A DNA stretch of 64,000 nt from Serratia surfactantfaciens (GTDB lineage Bacteria; Pseudomonadota; Gammaproteobacteria; Enterobacterales; Enterobacteriaceae), in NCBI RefSeq assembly GCF_001642805.2, contig NZ_CP016948.1, positions 2,356,001 through 2,420,000 on the forward strand, written 5' to 3'. This document shows, piece by piece, positions 25,295 to 35,596 of this stretch. Position numbers and translations under genes: made by a program. Within the stretch, counting starts at the first letter, position 1; the number at the start of each line of letters is the position of its first letter. The notes under the pieces were generated by a model that was given only the letters and a program-made list of their open reading frames with translations, did not search any database and was not told the DNA's origin.

Positions 25295-26779
25295 TTATAC
25301 CGTTTTGTACTCGGCTTCCGCCTGATCGAAACGCTCGGTCATGGTGGCGGAAGGCTGGCGGCCCATCAGGCTCACCACCACAATGGCCAGACAGCCCAGA
25401 ATGAAGCCTGGGATGATTTCATACAGGCCCAGCCATTCGTACTGTTTCCAGACGATCACCGTCACCGCGCCGACCAGCATGCCGGCCAGCGCGCCGTTGC
25501 GGGTCATGCGTGACCACATTACCGAGATCAGCACAACCGGGCCGAAGGCGGCGCCGAAACCGGCCCAGGCGTAGCTCACCAGGCCCAGCACGCGGTTTTC
25601 CGGGTTGGCCGCCAGCGCGATGGCGACCAGCGCCACCACCAGCACCATCACGCGGCCGACCCACACCAGCTCACGCTGGCTGGCGCCTTTGCGCAGAAAC
25701 GCCTTGTACAGGTCTTCGGTGATCGCGCTGGAGCACACCAGCAGCTGGCAGCTCAGGGTGCTCATGACCGCCGCCAGAATCGCCGAAAGCAGCACGCCCG
25801 CCACCCATGGGTTGAACAGCAGCATCGCCAGCTCGATGAACACACGCTCGCCGTTCTGCGACACGTTTCCGGCCTGATCAGGGTTGTTGGCGAAGTAAGC
25901 GATGCCGAAGAAACCGACGGCGATGGTGCCGGCCAGGCACAGGATCATCCAGGTCATGCTGATGCGACGCGCGCTGCGGATGGTGCGGTGAGAATCCGCC
26001 GCCATGAAACGCGCCAAGATGTGCGGCTGGCCGAAGTAGCCCAGGCCCCAACCCAGCAGCGACAAGATGGCGACGAAGTTCAGGCCTTTCAGCATGTCGA
26101 GGTTGGCCGGGTTCTGCGCCTGGATCACCAGCATCGAGGTATCGATGCCGCCGACGGCGAAGATCACGATCACCGGCGTCAGGATCAGCGCGAAAATCAT
26201 CAGGCTGGCCTGCACGGTGTCGGTCCAGCTCACCGCCAGGAAACCGCCGATAAAGGTATACAGGATGGTCGCTGCGGCGCCGGCCCACAGGGCGGTTTCG
26301 TAGCTCATGCCGAAGGTGCTTTCGAACAGACGTGCGCCGGCCACGATGCCGGAGGCGCAGTAAATGGTGAAGAACACCAGGATGACGATGGCCGAGATCA
26401 CCCGCAGCAGCTTGCTGTTGTCTTCAAAACGGCTGGTGAAATAGTCCGGCAGCGTCAGGGCGTTGTTGTTGGCTTCGGTATGCACGCGCAGCCTGCCTGC
26501 CACCAGCTTCCAGTTCAGGTAAGCGCCGATGGTCAGACCGATGGCGATCCAGCTTTCGGAGATGCCGGAGAGGAAGATGGCGCCCGGCAGGCCCATCAGC
26601 AGCCAGCCGCTCATGTCGGAAGCCCCGGCGGACAGCGCGGTCACCACGCTGCCCAAACTGCGACCGCCGAGAATATAATCATCAAAGTTGTTGGTTGCCC
26701 GGTAGGCAAGCAGGCCGATCAGCACCATCCCGAAAATGTACACCAGGAAGGTCACCAGCATAGGTGTGCTCATTGTCAT
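25295..26779 (-). CDS. putP: Sodium/proline symporter PutP
   Basis: PutP imports proline with sodium for use as carbon and nitrogen source. The 494-residue protein has about 13 helices of the SSS family and near-identical landmarks to E. coli PutP: NFDDYILGGRSLG, ALSAGASDMSGWLLMGLPGA, LTLPDYFTSRFED, GIAYF and SYAWAGFGAAFGPVVL. Two starts are possible, ATG 26779 and ATG 26773; GGAG six to seven bases before the first favours 26779. It is divergent from putA across a 571-base control region with PutA-type operators. Confidence 0.96.
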   Translation of the reverse strand: MTMSTPMLVTFLVYIFGMVLIGLLAYRATNNFDDYILGGRSLGSVVTALSAGASDMSGWLLMGLPGAIFLSGISESWIAIGLTIGAYLNWKLVAGRLRVHTEANNNALTLPDYFTSRFEDNSKLLRVISAIVILVFFTIYCASGIVAGARLFESTFGMSYETALWAGAAATILYTFIGGFLAVSWTDTVQASLMIFALILTPVIVIFAVGGIDTSMLVIQAQNPANLDMLKGLNFVAILSLLGWGLGYFGQPHILARFMAADSHRTIRSARRISMTWMILCLAGTIAVGFFGIAYFANNPDQAGNVSQNGERVFIELAMLLFNPWVAGVLLSAILAAVMSTLSCQLLVCSSAITEDLYKAFLRKGASQRELVWVGRVMVLVVALVAIALAANPENRVLGLVSYAWAGFGAAFGPVVLISVMWSRMTRNGALAGMLVGAVTVIVWKQYEWLGLYEIIPGFILGCLAIVVVSLMGRQPSATMTERFDQAEAEYKTV

Positions 26780-27350
26780 TTAATTCTCCACTTTCATTAT
26801 TATTCGCGTTTCGCTCCGGCCAAGCCGGCGCTGGTAAACCCACGCGCAATGCATTTCACTGGCCGCCGCGCCGGAACGTGGCGCAGCCTGCGAGCAAGTG
26901 CAGGTAAAATAGTTTCTGCCCGTAATTGTTGACCGTCGGTTATCCTAGATGAGCCTTTCATCAACCAACAAGATATTTAACAACAAAGTTACACAAAGTT
27001 TACCCTGCGTCACATTTACCGGGCCTGCAGGTTGCACTCACGACAAACAAAATGAGTTGCACCTGGTGATTACCCTTATATACCGCAAGGTAAAGCGCCT
27101 GCGGCATAATAAACCCCGCCGCATTCGCTCAATAACGCAACATTCATGCCAACTGTCCATGTTAAAAAATCGATGAAACTCACACTTCACTCATCAGCCT
27201 GATTTAACAAGGTTGCACAAAGTTGCAACATGCAGGATATTGTCTGCATTCTTAACACCACACATCTCACGAACCTATCCCAACAGGCTTTCCGGCCTGC
27301 TGTTTGTCTAGCCTGATGGGATAGGTTCTAAACACAGGAGTTGGACAGGC
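26780..27350. promoter_or_regulatory. put control region between putP and putA
   Basis: A 571-base region holding divergent promoters. It contains GTTGCA motifs, the known PutA-binding core of E. coli and Salmonella, at 27031-27037, 27056-27062, 27212-27218 and 27222-27229 (the last is palindromic GTTGCAAC). With no proline, PutA would bind here and repress both genes. Bases 26950-27010 and 27100-27210 are AT-rich. A long inverted repeat lies just before putA (separate entry). Confidence 0.75.
27271..27328 (+). repeat. 18-bp inverted repeat in the putA leader
   Basis: Arms 27271-27288 (GAACCTATCCCAACAGGC) and 27311-27328 pair at 17 of 18 positions around a 22-base loop. The inner AACAGGC can instead pair with GCCTGCTGTT at 27295-27304, giving an alternative shorter hairpin. 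The element ends 22 bases before the putA start, so it lies in the putA leader or promoter. A long stem here could act on mRNA, or be a remnant of a small repeat element. Confidence 0.7.
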
Positions 27351-30300
27351 ATGGGCACTACCACAATGGGCGTGAAACTCGACGAGGCAACACGCGACCG
27401 GATCAAGAGCGCCGCGCAGCGCATCGATCGCACGCCGCACTGGCTCATCAAGCAGGCCATCTTTAATTACCTCGAGCGTCTCGAGAGCGGTAGCGATATT
27501 CCTGAAATTCCAGCGCTGGCCGCAGCGGGCCAGCCTGAAGCGGACGACATTATGCCGCAAGCGCAGGAAGAGTCACACCAACCATTCCTCGATTTCGCCG
27601 AACAAATTCTGCCGCAGTCAGTCACCCGCGCCGCCATCACCGCCGCGTATCGCCGCCCAGAGACCGAAGCGGTGCCGATGTTGCTCGAACAGGCGCGATT
27701 ACCCGCCGATCTTGCACAGGCCACTCACAAAATGGCCTACGGCATCGCCGAGAAGCTGCGTAACCAAAAAAGTGCAAATGGCCGCGCCGGCATGGTGCAA
27801 GGCCTGCTGCAAGAGTTCTCCCTCTCCTCGCAGGAAGGTGTGGCGCTGATGTGCCTGGCGGAAGCGCTGCTGCGCATTCCGGACAAACCGACCCGCGACG
27901 CCCTGATCCGCGACAAGATCAGCAACGGCAACTGGCACTCGCACCTGGGGCGCAGCCCGTCGCTGTTCGTCAACGCCGCCACCTGGGGCCTGCTGTTCAC
28001 CGGCAAGCTGGTGTCGACCCATAACGAAGCCAACCTGTCCCGCTCGCTGAACCGCATCATCAGCAAGAGCGGCGAACCGCTGATCCGCAAAGGCGTGGAC
28101 ATGGCGATGCGCCTGATGGGCGAGCAGTTCGTGACCGGCGAAACCATCGCCGAAGCGCTGGCCAACGCGCGCAAGCTGGAAGAAAAAGGCTTCCGCTACT
28201 CTTATGACATGCTGGGCGAAGCCGCCCTGACCGAGGCCGACGCTCAGGCCTACCTAGTTTCCTACCAGCAGGCGATCCACGCCATCGGCAAAGCCTCCAA
28301 CGGCCGCGGCATCTATGAAGGCCCCGGCATCTCCATCAAACTGTCCGCTCTGCACCCGCGCTACAGCCGCGCGCAGTACGAACGCGTCATGGAAGAACTC
28401 TACCCGCGCCTGCTGTCGCTGACCCTGCAGGCGCGCCAGTACGATATCGGCATCAACATCGACGCCGAAGAGGCCGACCGTCTGGAGATCTCGCTCGATC
28501 TGCTGGAGAAGCTGTGCTTCGAGCCGCAGCTGGCCGGTTGGAACGGCATCGGCTTCGTGATTCAGGCCTACCAGAAACGCTGCCCGTTCGCCATCGACGC
28601 GGTGATCGACATGGCGCAACGCAGCCGTCGTCGCCTGATGATCCGTCTGGTGAAGGGCGCCTACTGGGACAGCGAAATCAAACGCGCCCAGATGGACGGC
28701 CTGGAAGGCTACCCGGTTTACACCCGTAAGGTGTACACCGACGTTTCCTACCTGGCCTGCGCCCGCAAGCTGCTGTCGGTGCCGAACCTGATCTATCCGC
28801 AGTTCGCCACCCACAACGCCCATACCCTGAGCGCCATCTATCACCTGGCCGGCAACAACTACTACCCTGGCCAGTATGAGTTCCAGTGCCTGCACGGCAT
28901 GGGTGAACCGCTGTACGAACAGGTGGTGGGTAAAGTGGCCGACGGCAAACTGAACCGCCCGTGCCGCATCTATGCGCCGGTCGGCACCCATGAAACGCTG
29001 CTGGCCTACCTGGTGCGTCGCCTGTTGGAAAACGGCGCCAACACCTCGTTCGTCAACCGCATCGCCGACGCCACCCTGCCGCTCGACGAGCTGGTGGCCG
29101 ATCCGGTCAGCGCCGTGGAAGCCATGGCGGCCAGCGAAGGCCAGATGGGCCTGCCGCATCCGCGCATACCGCTGCCGCGCGAGCTGTATGGCGAGAAACG
29201 CACCAACTCCAGCGGTCTGGATCTGTCCAACGAACAGCGTCTGGCCTCGCTGTCCAGCGCCCTGCTCACCAGCGCCAGCCATCCGTGGCGCGCGGAACCT
29301 ATTATCGACGCCGAGTTGGATCAGGGCGTGGAACAGCCGGTGATCAACCCGGCCGAGCCGGGCGATGTGGTCGGCTACGTGCGTGAAGCCACCGAAGGCG
29401 AAGTCAGCCGCGCGCTCGACGCCGCCGCGGCCGCCGGCCCAATCTGGTTCGCGACACCGCCAACGGAGCGCGCCGCGATCCTCGAACGCGCCGCCGAACT
29501 GATGGAAAGCCAGCTGCAAAGCCTGCTGGGCATTCTGGTGCGCGAAGCGGGTAAAACCTTCAACAACGCCATCGCCGAAGTGCGTGAAGCGGTCGACTTC
29601 CTGCACTACTACGCCGGCCAGGTGCGCGACGATTTCGCCAACGACAGCCACCGCCCGCTGGGCCCGGTAGTCTGCATCAGCCCGTGGAACTTCCCGCTGG
29701 CGATCTTCACCGGCCAGATCGCCGCCGCGCTGGCAGCAGGCAACAGCGTGTTGGCCAAACCGGCCGAGCAAACGCCGCTGGTGGCCGCTCAGGCGGTGCG
29801 CATCCTGCTGGAAGCCGGTATTCCGCAAGGCGTGCTGCAGCTGCTGCCAGGCCAGGGTGAAACCGTCGGCTCGACGCTGGTCAACGACGCCCGCGTACGC
29901 GGCGTGATGTTCACCGGCTCCACCGACGTCGCCGGCATTCTGCAGCGCAGCATCGCCGGTCGTCTGGATCCGCAGGGCCGTCCAACGCCGCTGATCGCCG
30001 AAACCGGCGGCCTGAACGCCATGATCGTAGACTCTTCCGCCCTGACTGAACAGGTCGTCACCGACGTGGTGGCCTCCGCCTTCGACAGCGCCGGCCAACG
30101 CTGCTCCGCGCTGCGTATCCTGTGCATTCAGGAAGACGTGGCCGAACACACGCTGCAGATGCTGCGCGGCGCGATGGCCGAATGCCGCATGGGCAACCCG
30201 GAGCGCCTGTCCACCGACGTGGGCCCGGTGATCGACGCCGAAGCCAAAACCGGCATCGAGCGCCACATCCAGGCGATGCGCGCCAAAGGCCGCAAGGTGT

Positions 30301-31322
30301 ACCAGGCCGCCAAAGGTAGCACGCAGGATGAAAAAGAGTGGGCGCGCGGCACCTTCATCAAGCCGACGTTGATCGAGCTCGACAGCTTCGACGAGCTGCA
30401 GAAAGAGATCTTCGGCCCGGTGCTGCACGTCGTACGCTTCCAGCGCAGCAACCTGGACGCGCTGGTCGATCAGATCAACGCCGCCGGTTACGGCCTGACG
30501 CTGGGCATTCACACCCGTATCGATGAAACCATCGCCCGGGTGACCGAGCGCGCCAAGGTCGGCAACCTGTACGTTAACCGCAACATGGTGGGCGCAGTGG
30601 TCGGCGTGCAGCCGTTCGGCGGCGAAGGCCTGTCGGGCACCGGCCCGAAAGCCGGCGGCCCGCTGTACCTGTACCGTCTCTTGGCCAACCGGCCGGACGA
30701 CGCGCTGCAGCGCACGCTGCAGCGCCAGGACGAGGAGCGCCCAATGGAAGCCACCGCACGGCCGCAGCTGCTGGGCGCGCTGCAATCGCTGGAGAAATGG
30801 GCGGTCACCAGCCAACACGGCGAACTGGCGGCATTGGCGCAGCGCTATGCGGAACTGGGCCAGGGCGGCACCGTCCGTCCGCTGCCAGGGCCGACCGGCG
30901 AGCGCAATACCTATGCCCTGTTGCCGCGTGAACGCGTGCTGTGCCTGGCGGATAACGAAGCCGATGCGCTGATCCAGCTGGCCGCCGTGCTGGCGGTCGG
31001 CAGCTGCGCGCTGTGGCCGGAAGCGGAACTGCAGCGCAATCTGTTCCGCCGCTTGCCGAACGATGTGCAGGCGCGTGTCGCCTTCAGCAAAGACTGGCAG
31101 CAGGATAAGGTTGAGTTCGACGCCGCCATCTACCACGGCGATGCCGACCAACTGCGCACCCTGTGCGAGCAGATCGCCCAGCGCGGCGGCGCCATCGTTT
31201 CGGTGCAGGGCTTCGCCCACGGGGAAACCAACATTCTGTTGGAGCGCCTGCTGATCGAACGTTCGCTGAGCGTCAACACCGCCGCCGCCGGCGGCAACGC
31301 CAGCCTGATGACCATCGGTTAA
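27351..31322 (+). CDS. putA: Trifunctional proline utilisation protein PutA
   Basis: PutA oxidises proline to glutamate and represses the put genes. The 1323-residue protein has an N-terminal ribbon-helix-helix DNA-binding domain ([19 protein letters not shown], residues 1-47), the FAD-dependent proline dehydrogenase barrel (about 260-610, with [16 protein letters not shown] and FATHNAHT), and the NAD-dependent P5C dehydrogenase (about 650-1130) with [11 protein letters not shown] and catalytic Cys in [10 protein letters not shown], followed by a C-terminal lid domain. ATG 27351 has AGGAG 10 bases upstream and starts exactly before the RHH fold. Length and order match E. coli PutA. Confidence 0.97.
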   Translation: MGTTTMGVKLDEATRDRIKSAAQRIDRTPHWLIKQAIFNYLERLESGSDIPEIPALAAAGQPEADDIMPQAQEESHQPFLDFAEQILPQSVTRAAITAAYRRPETEAVPMLLEQARLPADLAQATHKMAYGIAEKLRNQKSANGRAGMVQGLLQEFSLSSQEGVALMCLAEALLRIPDKPTRDALIRDKISNGNWHSHLGRSPSLFVNAATWGLLFTGKLVSTHNEANLSRSLNRIISKSGEPLIRKGVDMAMRLMGEQFVTGETIAEALANARKLEEKGFRYSYDMLGEAALTEADAQAYLVSYQQAIHAIGKASNGRGIYEGPGISIKLSALHPRYSRAQYERVMEELYPRLLSLTLQARQYDIGINIDAEEADRLEISLDLLEKLCFEPQLAGWNGIGFVIQAYQKRCPFAIDAVIDMAQRSRRRLMIRLVKGAYWDSEIKRAQMDGLEGYPVYTRKVYTDVSYLACARKLLSVPNLIYPQFATHNAHTLSAIYHLAGNNYYPGQYEFQCLHGMGEPLYEQVVGKVADGKLNRPCRIYAPVGTHETLLAYLVRRLLENGANTSFVNRIADATLPLDELVADPVSAVEAMAASEGQMGLPHPRIPLPRELYGEKRTNSSGLDLSNEQRLASLSSALLTSASHPWRAEPIIDAELDQGVEQPVINPAEPGDVVGYVREATEGEVSRALDAAAAAGPIWFATPPTERAAILERAAELMESQLQSLLGILVREAGKTFNNAIAEVREAVDFLHYYAGQVRDDFANDSHRPLGPVVCISPWNFPLAIFTGQIAAALAAGNSVLAKPAEQTPLVAAQAVRILLEAGIPQGVLQLLPGQGETVGSTLVNDARVRGVMFTGSTDVAGILQRSIAGRLDPQGRPTPLIAETGGLNAMIVDSSALTEQVVTDVVASAFDSAGQRCSALRILCIQEDVAEHTLQMLRGAMAECRMGNPERLSTDVGPVIDAEAKTGIERHIQAMRAKGRKVYQAAKGSTQDEKEWARGTFIKPTLIELDSFDELQKEIFGPVLHVVRFQRSNLDALVDQINAAGYGLTLGIHTRIDETIARVTERAKVGNLYVNRNMVGAVVGVQPFGGEGLSGTGPKAGGPLYLYRLLANRPDDALQRTLQRQDEERPMEATARPQLLGALQSLEKWAVTSQHGELAALAQRYAELGQGGTVRPLPGPTGERNTYALLPRERVLCLADNEADALIQLAAVLAVGSCALWPEAELQRNLFRRLPNDVQARVAFSKDWQQDKVEFDAAIYHGDADQLRTLCEQIAQRGGAIVSVQGFAHGETNILLERLLIERSLSVNTAAAGGNASLMTIG

Positions 31323-31373
31323 CGCATCGTCAAGGCGGCGACACGTCGCCGCCTGATTTGCTTACCGCTACGC

Positions 31374-31402
31374 AAACCCTGCACTCGTGCAGGGTTTTTT
31401 AT
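31374..31402 (+). terminator. Rho-independent terminator of putA
   Basis: Stem AAACCCTGCA / TGCAGGGTTT with CTCG loop followed by TTTTATTG, about 55 bases after the stop. A further GC hairpin (GGCGGCGAC/GTCGCCGCC, 31334-31353) sits in between. Confidence 0.9.
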
Positions 31403-31485
31403 TGTCCGCCGCCCGGCCAGTCGTTAGCGTATTAATCTCCTTGCCTGAGAGTGTGTATGGTGTGTAGATTAAGGACGATAACATC

Positions 31486-31689
31486 GTGAAGAGTTCAGAG
31501 CTGATCGCGCTGCTGGAAAGCCACGGCTGGGTATTGCGGCGGGTAAAAGGCAGCCACCATCAATTCAAACATCCCGATTTTGCGCTGATCATCACCGTGC
31601 CGCACCCAAACAAAGATCTCAAGCTGGGCACGCTGCGGCAGATACTTAAAGACGCGGGGTTAACTGCACTTCACATCGCCACGCGTTAG
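31486..31689 (+). CDS. hicA: HicA-type mRNA interferase toxin
   Basis: A 67-residue YcfA/HicA family protein. HicA toxins cleave mRNA with a small dsRBD-like fold; the catalytic histidine sits in GSHHQFKH (residues 22-29), here intact, and the family segment VPHPNKDLKLGTLRQILKDAG follows. It starts with GTG at 31486 with AAGGA ten bases upstream. The antitoxin gene follows after 12 bases; toxin-first order is usual for hicAB. Arms TTAATCT (31432) and AGATTAA (31466) upstream could be an operator. Confidence 0.9.
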   Translation: MKSSELIALLESHGWVLRRVKGSHHQFKHPDFALIITVPHPNKDLKLGTLRQILKDAGLTALHIATR

Positions 31690-31701
31690 ACAGGAGAAAC
31701 C

Positions 31702-32115
31702 ATGTTTTATCCCGCTTACATCCATACCGAATCAGACGGCAGCGCCAGCGGTTTCTTTCCCGATGTCCCCGGTTGTTATTTCGCCGGCGCCAGCCTGGAC
31801 GACGCCTTTGCCGATGCCCAAAGCGCGCTGGATGCGCACTTTGAGTTGTTGAGCGAAGACAATCAGCCGATACCGCGTCCGCGGGCCGTCGCCGTGCATC
31901 TTGCCAAAAACGCGGAATCCTTCGAGGGGGGGCAGTGGCTGTTGATCGCTATCAATATGGATAAGTTTGACGGCCGGGCCGAGCGAATCAATATCACGCT
32001 GCCCCACCGACTGTTAAGCCGCATTGATTCTCTGGTTCGGCAACATCCTGGATACGGCAGCCGCAGCGGGTTTCTCGCCGCCGCCGCGCGAAATGAATTG
32101 TTGAAAGTGGAGTGA
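31702..32115 (+). CDS. hicB: HicB-type antitoxin
   Basis: A 137-residue antitoxin. The N-terminal half (YPAYIHTESDGSASGFFPDVPGCYFAG) is the degenerate RNase-H-like HicB fold that binds the toxin; the C-terminal ERINITLPHRLLSRIDSLVRQ is a ribbon-helix-helix DNA-binding motif, so it should autorepress the operon. GGAG seven bases before ATG 31702. The gene ends 29 bases from convergent tcyN. Confidence 0.92.
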   Translation: MFYPAYIHTESDGSASGFFPDVPGCYFAGASLDDAFADAQSALDAHFELLSEDNQPIPRPRAVAVHLAKNAESFEGGQWLLIAINMDKFDGRAERINITLPHRLLSRIDSLVRQHPGYGSRSGFLAAAARNELLKVE

Positions 32116-32122
32116 ACGCAGT

Positions 32123-32139
32123 CGGGGGAAGCTCCCCCG
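32123..32139. terminator. Short GC hairpin between hicB and tcyN
   Basis: Perfect stem CGGGGGA / TCCCCCG with a three-base loop in the convergent gap. No T-run follows on either strand, so termination may be weak or Rho-assisted. Confidence 0.4.
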
Positions 32140-32144
32140 CCGCC

Positions 32145-32897
32145 TTATTGATTCAGAAACTTGTCGAGGAATTGCTGGGTGCGCTGGTGCTGCGGGTTGG
32201 CGAACAGCGCTTTGGCCGGGCCCTGTTCGACGATGCGGCCATGGTCCATAAAGATAACCCGGTCGGCCACGTCGCGGGCGAAGCTCATCTCATGGGTGAC
32301 AATCACCATGGTGCGTTTCTCTTCCGCCAGTGAGCGCATGGTATTGAGCACTTCCCCCACCAGCTCGGGATCGAGCGCCGAGGTCGGCTCATCGAACAAA
32401 ATCACCTCCGGCTGCATCGCCAGCGCGCGCGCAATAGCCACCCGCTGTTGCTGCCCACCGGACAGCCGCCGCGGATAGGCCTGCTCTTTGCCGCTCAGCC
32501 CCACCTTGGCCAGCAACGCGCGAGCGCGCTGTTCAGCGCTGGTTTTTGCTTCGCCCTTGACGATAACCGGCCCTTCGATAATGTTTTCCAGCACCGAACG
32601 ATGCGGGAACAGGTTGAAGTTCTGGAACACGAAGCCGACCTGCTGACGCAGCGCACGCACCTGGTTCTTCTGTTTGCTCAGCGGTTTGCTGCCGTCGATC
32701 AGGATATCGCCGACGCGAATGGTGCCGGAATCCGGCTCCTCCAGCAGGTTGATGCAACGCAACAAGGTGGTTTTCCCCGAACCGCTCGGCCCGATGATCG
32801 CCACCACTTCGCCGGCGTCCACCGCCAGATCGATTCCATGCAGCACCGTCTGACCCTTGAACTGCTTGGTCAACTGTTTAACTTCAATGGCACTCAT
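32145..32897 (-). CDS. tcyN: L-cystine ABC transporter ATP-binding protein TcyN
   Basis: The ATPase of the high-affinity cystine importer (formerly YecC). The 250-residue protein is very close to the E. coli one: Walker [14 protein letters not shown] near residue 35, [17 protein letters not shown], signature [15 protein letters not shown], Walker [20 protein letters not shown] and H-loop [11 protein letters not shown]. It is last in tcyJ-tcyL-tcyN, three bases after tcyL. Confidence 0.95.
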   Translation of the reverse strand: MSAIEVKQLTKQFKGQTVLHGIDLAVDAGEVVAIIGPSGSGKTTLLRCINLLEEPDSGTIRVGDILIDGSKPLSKQKNQVRALRQQVGFVFQNFNLFPHRSVLENIIEGPVIVKGEAKTSAEQRARALLAKVGLSGKEQAYPRRLSGGQQQRVAIARALAMQPEVILFDEPTSALDPELVGEVLNTMRSLAEEKRTMVIVTHEMSFARDVADRVIFMDHGRIVEQGPAKALFANPQHQRTQQFLDKFLNQ

Positions 32898-32900
32898 GCG

Positions 32901-33563
32901 TTACTCCTGATCCTGGCGATTTACGTGGGCTTCCAGACGGTTTTGCAGTGCGGAAAGCAGGGTCGCCATCACCCAGTAAATCAGCGAGGCCGCCAGGTAC
33001 ATGGTGAACACTTCCAGCGTGCGCGAGGTGATCAGCTGCGCCTGACGGAACAGTTCCGGTACCTGAATGGTGGCGGCCAGCGAGGTGTCCTTCACCAGAC
33101 CGATAAAGCTGTTGCCGAGCGGCGGCAAGGCGGTGCGCGCCGCCTGCGGCAGGATCACCCGGCGCAGAGTTTGCCAGCGGGTCATGCCGATGCTGGCGGC
33201 GGCTTCCCACTGCCCTTTATCGATCGACGAAATCGCCGCGCGCAGCGTTTCCGAGGTGTAGGCGGCGGTATTGAGCGACAGGCCAATCAGCGCCGCCGGG
33301 AAGGGATCGAATTCGATGCCGAACTGCGGCAGACCGTAATAGATCATAAACAGCTGGGCGATCAACGGCGTGCCGCGGAACAGCGACACGTAAATGCGCG
33401 ACAGCCACGACAGCGGCCACAGCGGCGAAAGGCGCATCAGCGCCAGCAGAAAACCGAGCAGCAATCCCAACGCCATCCCGCCCAGGCTGAGCTGAAGCGT
33501 CAGTATGGCGCCCTTCAATAAAAATGGCGCTGAATCCAGCGCCAGTTGAATACTTTCGTGCAT
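32901..33563 (-). CDS. tcyL: L-cystine ABC transporter permease TcyL
   Basis: A 220-residue inner-membrane permease (formerly YecS) of the HisMQ type with about five helices, the SLFRGTPLIAQLFMIYYGLPQ segment and the EAA loop QWEAAASIGMTRWQTLRRVILPQA. Its start overlaps the tcyJ stop as TAATG, indicating coupling. It forms the transmembrane pore with TcyN as motor. Confidence 0.95.
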   Translation of the reverse strand: MHESIQLALDSAPFLLKGAILTLQLSLGGMALGLLLGFLLALMRLSPLWPLSWLSRIYVSLFRGTPLIAQLFMIYYGLPQFGIEFDPFPAALIGLSLNTAAYTSETLRAAISSIDKGQWEAAASIGMTRWQTLRRVILPQAARTALPPLGNSFIGLVKDTSLAATIQVPELFRQAQLITSRTLEVFTMYLAASLIYWVMATLLSALQNRLEAHVNRQDQE

Positions 33564-34363
33564 TATTTAGTTACGTCCGCGCCAAACCATTTCTCGGAGA
33601 TCTTCGCCATCGTGCCGTCTTTTTGCATCTCGGCGATCGCCTGATCAATCGCGGCCAGCAGCTCTGGGTTATTTTTGCGCAGCGCCACGCCGGACTCCTG
33701 ACGAGAGAACGCCGGGCCGGCTACCGCCAGCGTATCACCGGTTTTCTTCACCAGATCCAGCGCCGCCAGACGATCCACCAGAATGGCGTTGATGCGGCCA
33801 ACGCGCAGATCCTGATACTTGGTCGGGTCGTCGTCGTAGGTACGCACGTCCACGCCCTGCACGTTCGCGCGCAGCCACTGTTCATAGTTGGTGCCAAGAC
33901 CCACGCCAACCTTCTTGCCCTTCAGGTCTTCCGGCTTGGTGATGGTGCCTTCGTTGCCTTTCTTCACCAGCGCCTGAATACCGGAAACGGTGTAAGGGGT
34001 GGAGAAGTCATATTTCTTCTTGCGCTCATCGGAGAGGGTCACCTGGTTGATGACCACGTCGATACGTTTCGAGTCCAGCGAAGCCAGCATGCCGTCCCAT
34101 TTGGTCGGGTTCAGCTTGGCTTTCACGCCCAGGTGTTCCGCCAACGCGTTGGCGAAATCCACTTCGAAACCGGTCAGCTTGCCGTCTTCACCCTGGAAGC
34201 TGAACGGCGGATAGGTGCCTTCCAACCCGACGATCAGCGTACCGCGCTGTTTCACCTGCTGCAGCAGATTGTCGGCGGCATAGGTTTGCGTCGACAAACC
34301 GGCGGCCAACGCGACACCCACTACGCCCAACAGCCATTGACGACGAACTTTCGCAAACATCAT
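33563..34363 (-). CDS. tcyJ: Cystine-binding periplasmic protein TcyJ (FliY)
   Basis: The periplasmic cystine receptor, historically fliY because of its position next to fliZ. Signal peptide LLGVVGVALAAGLSTQTYA is followed by the SBP_bac_3 core RGTLIVGLEGTYPPFSFQ, GFEVDFANALAEHLG, SKRIDVVINQVTLSDERKK and the C-terminal AEMQKDGTMAKISEKWFGADVTK in two parts. Starts at 34369 (GTG), 34363 and 34360 are in frame; AGGGG five bases before ATG 34363 favours that one. Confidence 0.94.
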   Translation of the reverse strand: MMFAKVRRQWLLGVVGVALAAGLSTQTYAADNLLQQVKQRGTLIVGLEGTYPPFSFQGEDGKLTGFEVDFANALAEHLGVKAKLNPTKWDGMLASLDSKRIDVVINQVTLSDERKKKYDFSTPYTVSGIQALVKKGNEGTITKPEDLKGKKVGVGLGTNYEQWLRANVQGVDVRTYDDDPTKYQDLRVGRINAILVDRLAALDLVKKTGDTLAVAGPAFSRQESGVALRKNNPELLAAIDQAIAEMQKDGTMAKISEKWFGADVTK

Positions 34364-34478
34364 AAACACCCCTGTGTGTTATTTATCTTTTTTGATATCA
34401 GCACTTTAACAGTGCGTCCGTCCGCATAAAGGAATATAACTTTATAAATATAGTTCAAAATGGAATAACAAGCGGTAT

Positions 34479-35471
34479 TTACACCTGCGGATGATAGGCG
34501 AACAGCGCCGGCGCACCGCCGGTGTGAACGAACAGAATAGGCCCCTCATCGCGGAAACGCCGCTGGGCGATGCCGTCGATCAAACCGGCCATCGCCTTGC
34601 CGGTGTATACCGGGTCCAGCAACACGCCCTCTTGCTGCGCCAGCAACTGCACCGCCGCCATGCCTTCTTCATTCGGCATGCCGTACTGCGGCGCGAAGTA
34701 ATCGTCCCACAGCGCGATCGGCGCCAGTTCGTCGATATTCAGCGAACAAGCCAGGGCCTTTTGGATCTGCTCAACCTTCGGCAGCTGATCGATCACGGTG
34801 CGCGAAACCGTCACGCCGATCAGCTCGGTTTCCGGCAACAGCTGCTGCAGCCCCACCGCCAGCCCGGCGTGGGTACCGGCGCTGCCGGAGGCCACCACCA
34901 CCGAGCTGAACGCCACGTTGCTGCGCTGGCTCTGCTCAGCGATTTCCAATGCGCACTGCACATACCCCAACGCGCCCAGCGCATTGGAGCCGCCCACTGG
35001 CACCACGTAAGGTCGGAAGCCCTGCGCTTCAAGGCGCATAGCCAGTTCCGCCAGCTGCTGCTGCGGATCGTGCAGCGCTTCGCACATCACCACTTCGGCG
35101 TTGAACAGGCCGAGCAGCAGGCGGTTGCCGTTAGTCAGATAATTTTCTGCACGGGTGTCGATAGGATTTTCCAACAGCGCGACGCAATGCAGGCCCAGCT
35201 TCGCCGCCACCGCCGCCGTCTGGCGCACGTGGTTGGATTGAATGGCACCGGCGGTGACCAGCGTGTCGGCGCCTTGGCGCAGGGCGTCGGCGGCCAGAAA
35301 CTCAAGCTTTCTCAGCTTGTTGCCGCCCATTGCCATAGGAGTGACGTCGTCACGTTTAAGGTAAATATCGCGGCCGAGGTAATCGGAAAGACGGGACAGC
35401 TTTTCCAGCGGTGTGGCGGTGCCAACCAGGTCCAGGCGCGGGAATTGCGCCAGTTGTTGTTGCAGGTTCAC
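34479..35471 (-). CDS. dcyD: D-cysteine desulfhydrase DcyD
   Basis: A PLP enzyme that converts D-cysteine to pyruvate, ammonia and sulfide. The 330-residue protein has the fold-type II core with the PLP lysine in [14 protein letters not shown] (near residue 52), [33 protein letters not shown] and the C-terminal [13 protein letters not shown]. It sits between fliZ and the cystine transporter, as in E. coli, and may remove D-cysteine taken up by TcyJLN. A 108-base gap before tcyJ suggests a separate or internal promoter for the transporter. Confidence 0.95.
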   Translation of the reverse strand: MNLQQQLAQFPRLDLVGTATPLEKLSRLSDYLGRDIYLKRDDVTPMAMGGNKLRKLEFLAADALRQGADTLVTAGAIQSNHVRQTAAVAAKLGLHCVALLENPIDTRAENYLTNGNRLLLGLFNAEVVMCEALHDPQQQLAELAMRLEAQGFRPYVVPVGGSNALGALGYVQCALEIAEQSQRSNVAFSSVVVASGSAGTHAGLAVGLQQLLPETELIGVTVSRTVIDQLPKVEQIQKALACSLNIDELAPIALWDDYFAPQYGMPNEEGMAAVQLLAQQEGVLLDPVYTGKAMAGLIDGIAQRRFRDEGPILFVHTGGAPALFAYHPQV

Positions 35472-35566
35472 TTCTTCCCCCCAGGGAATCGAATATCAAC
35501 ATCTGATAACCGATAGATTTAGCAGATGTGAACTGAATAATCATCCTTTATCACGGGGGAAACAGC

Positions 35567-35592
35567 CAGCCCCGGCCCAACGGGCCGGGGTA
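35567..35592 (-). terminator. GC-rich terminator-like hairpin after fliZ
   Basis: Perfect 9-bp stem CCCCGGCCC / GGGCCGGGG with AAC loop (35570-35590), just after the fliZ stop. On the minus strand only a short T-run follows (CTGTTTCCC), so termination is plausible but not certain. Confidence 0.55.
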
Positions 35593-35596
35593 AAGC

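Noticed and set aside
28254..31220. A 988-codon open frame antisense to putA
   Set aside because: Composition (Gln/Arg/His/Ala-rich, no domain) is a mirror of the high-GC putA codons, and putA is a clear full-length enzyme on the other strand.
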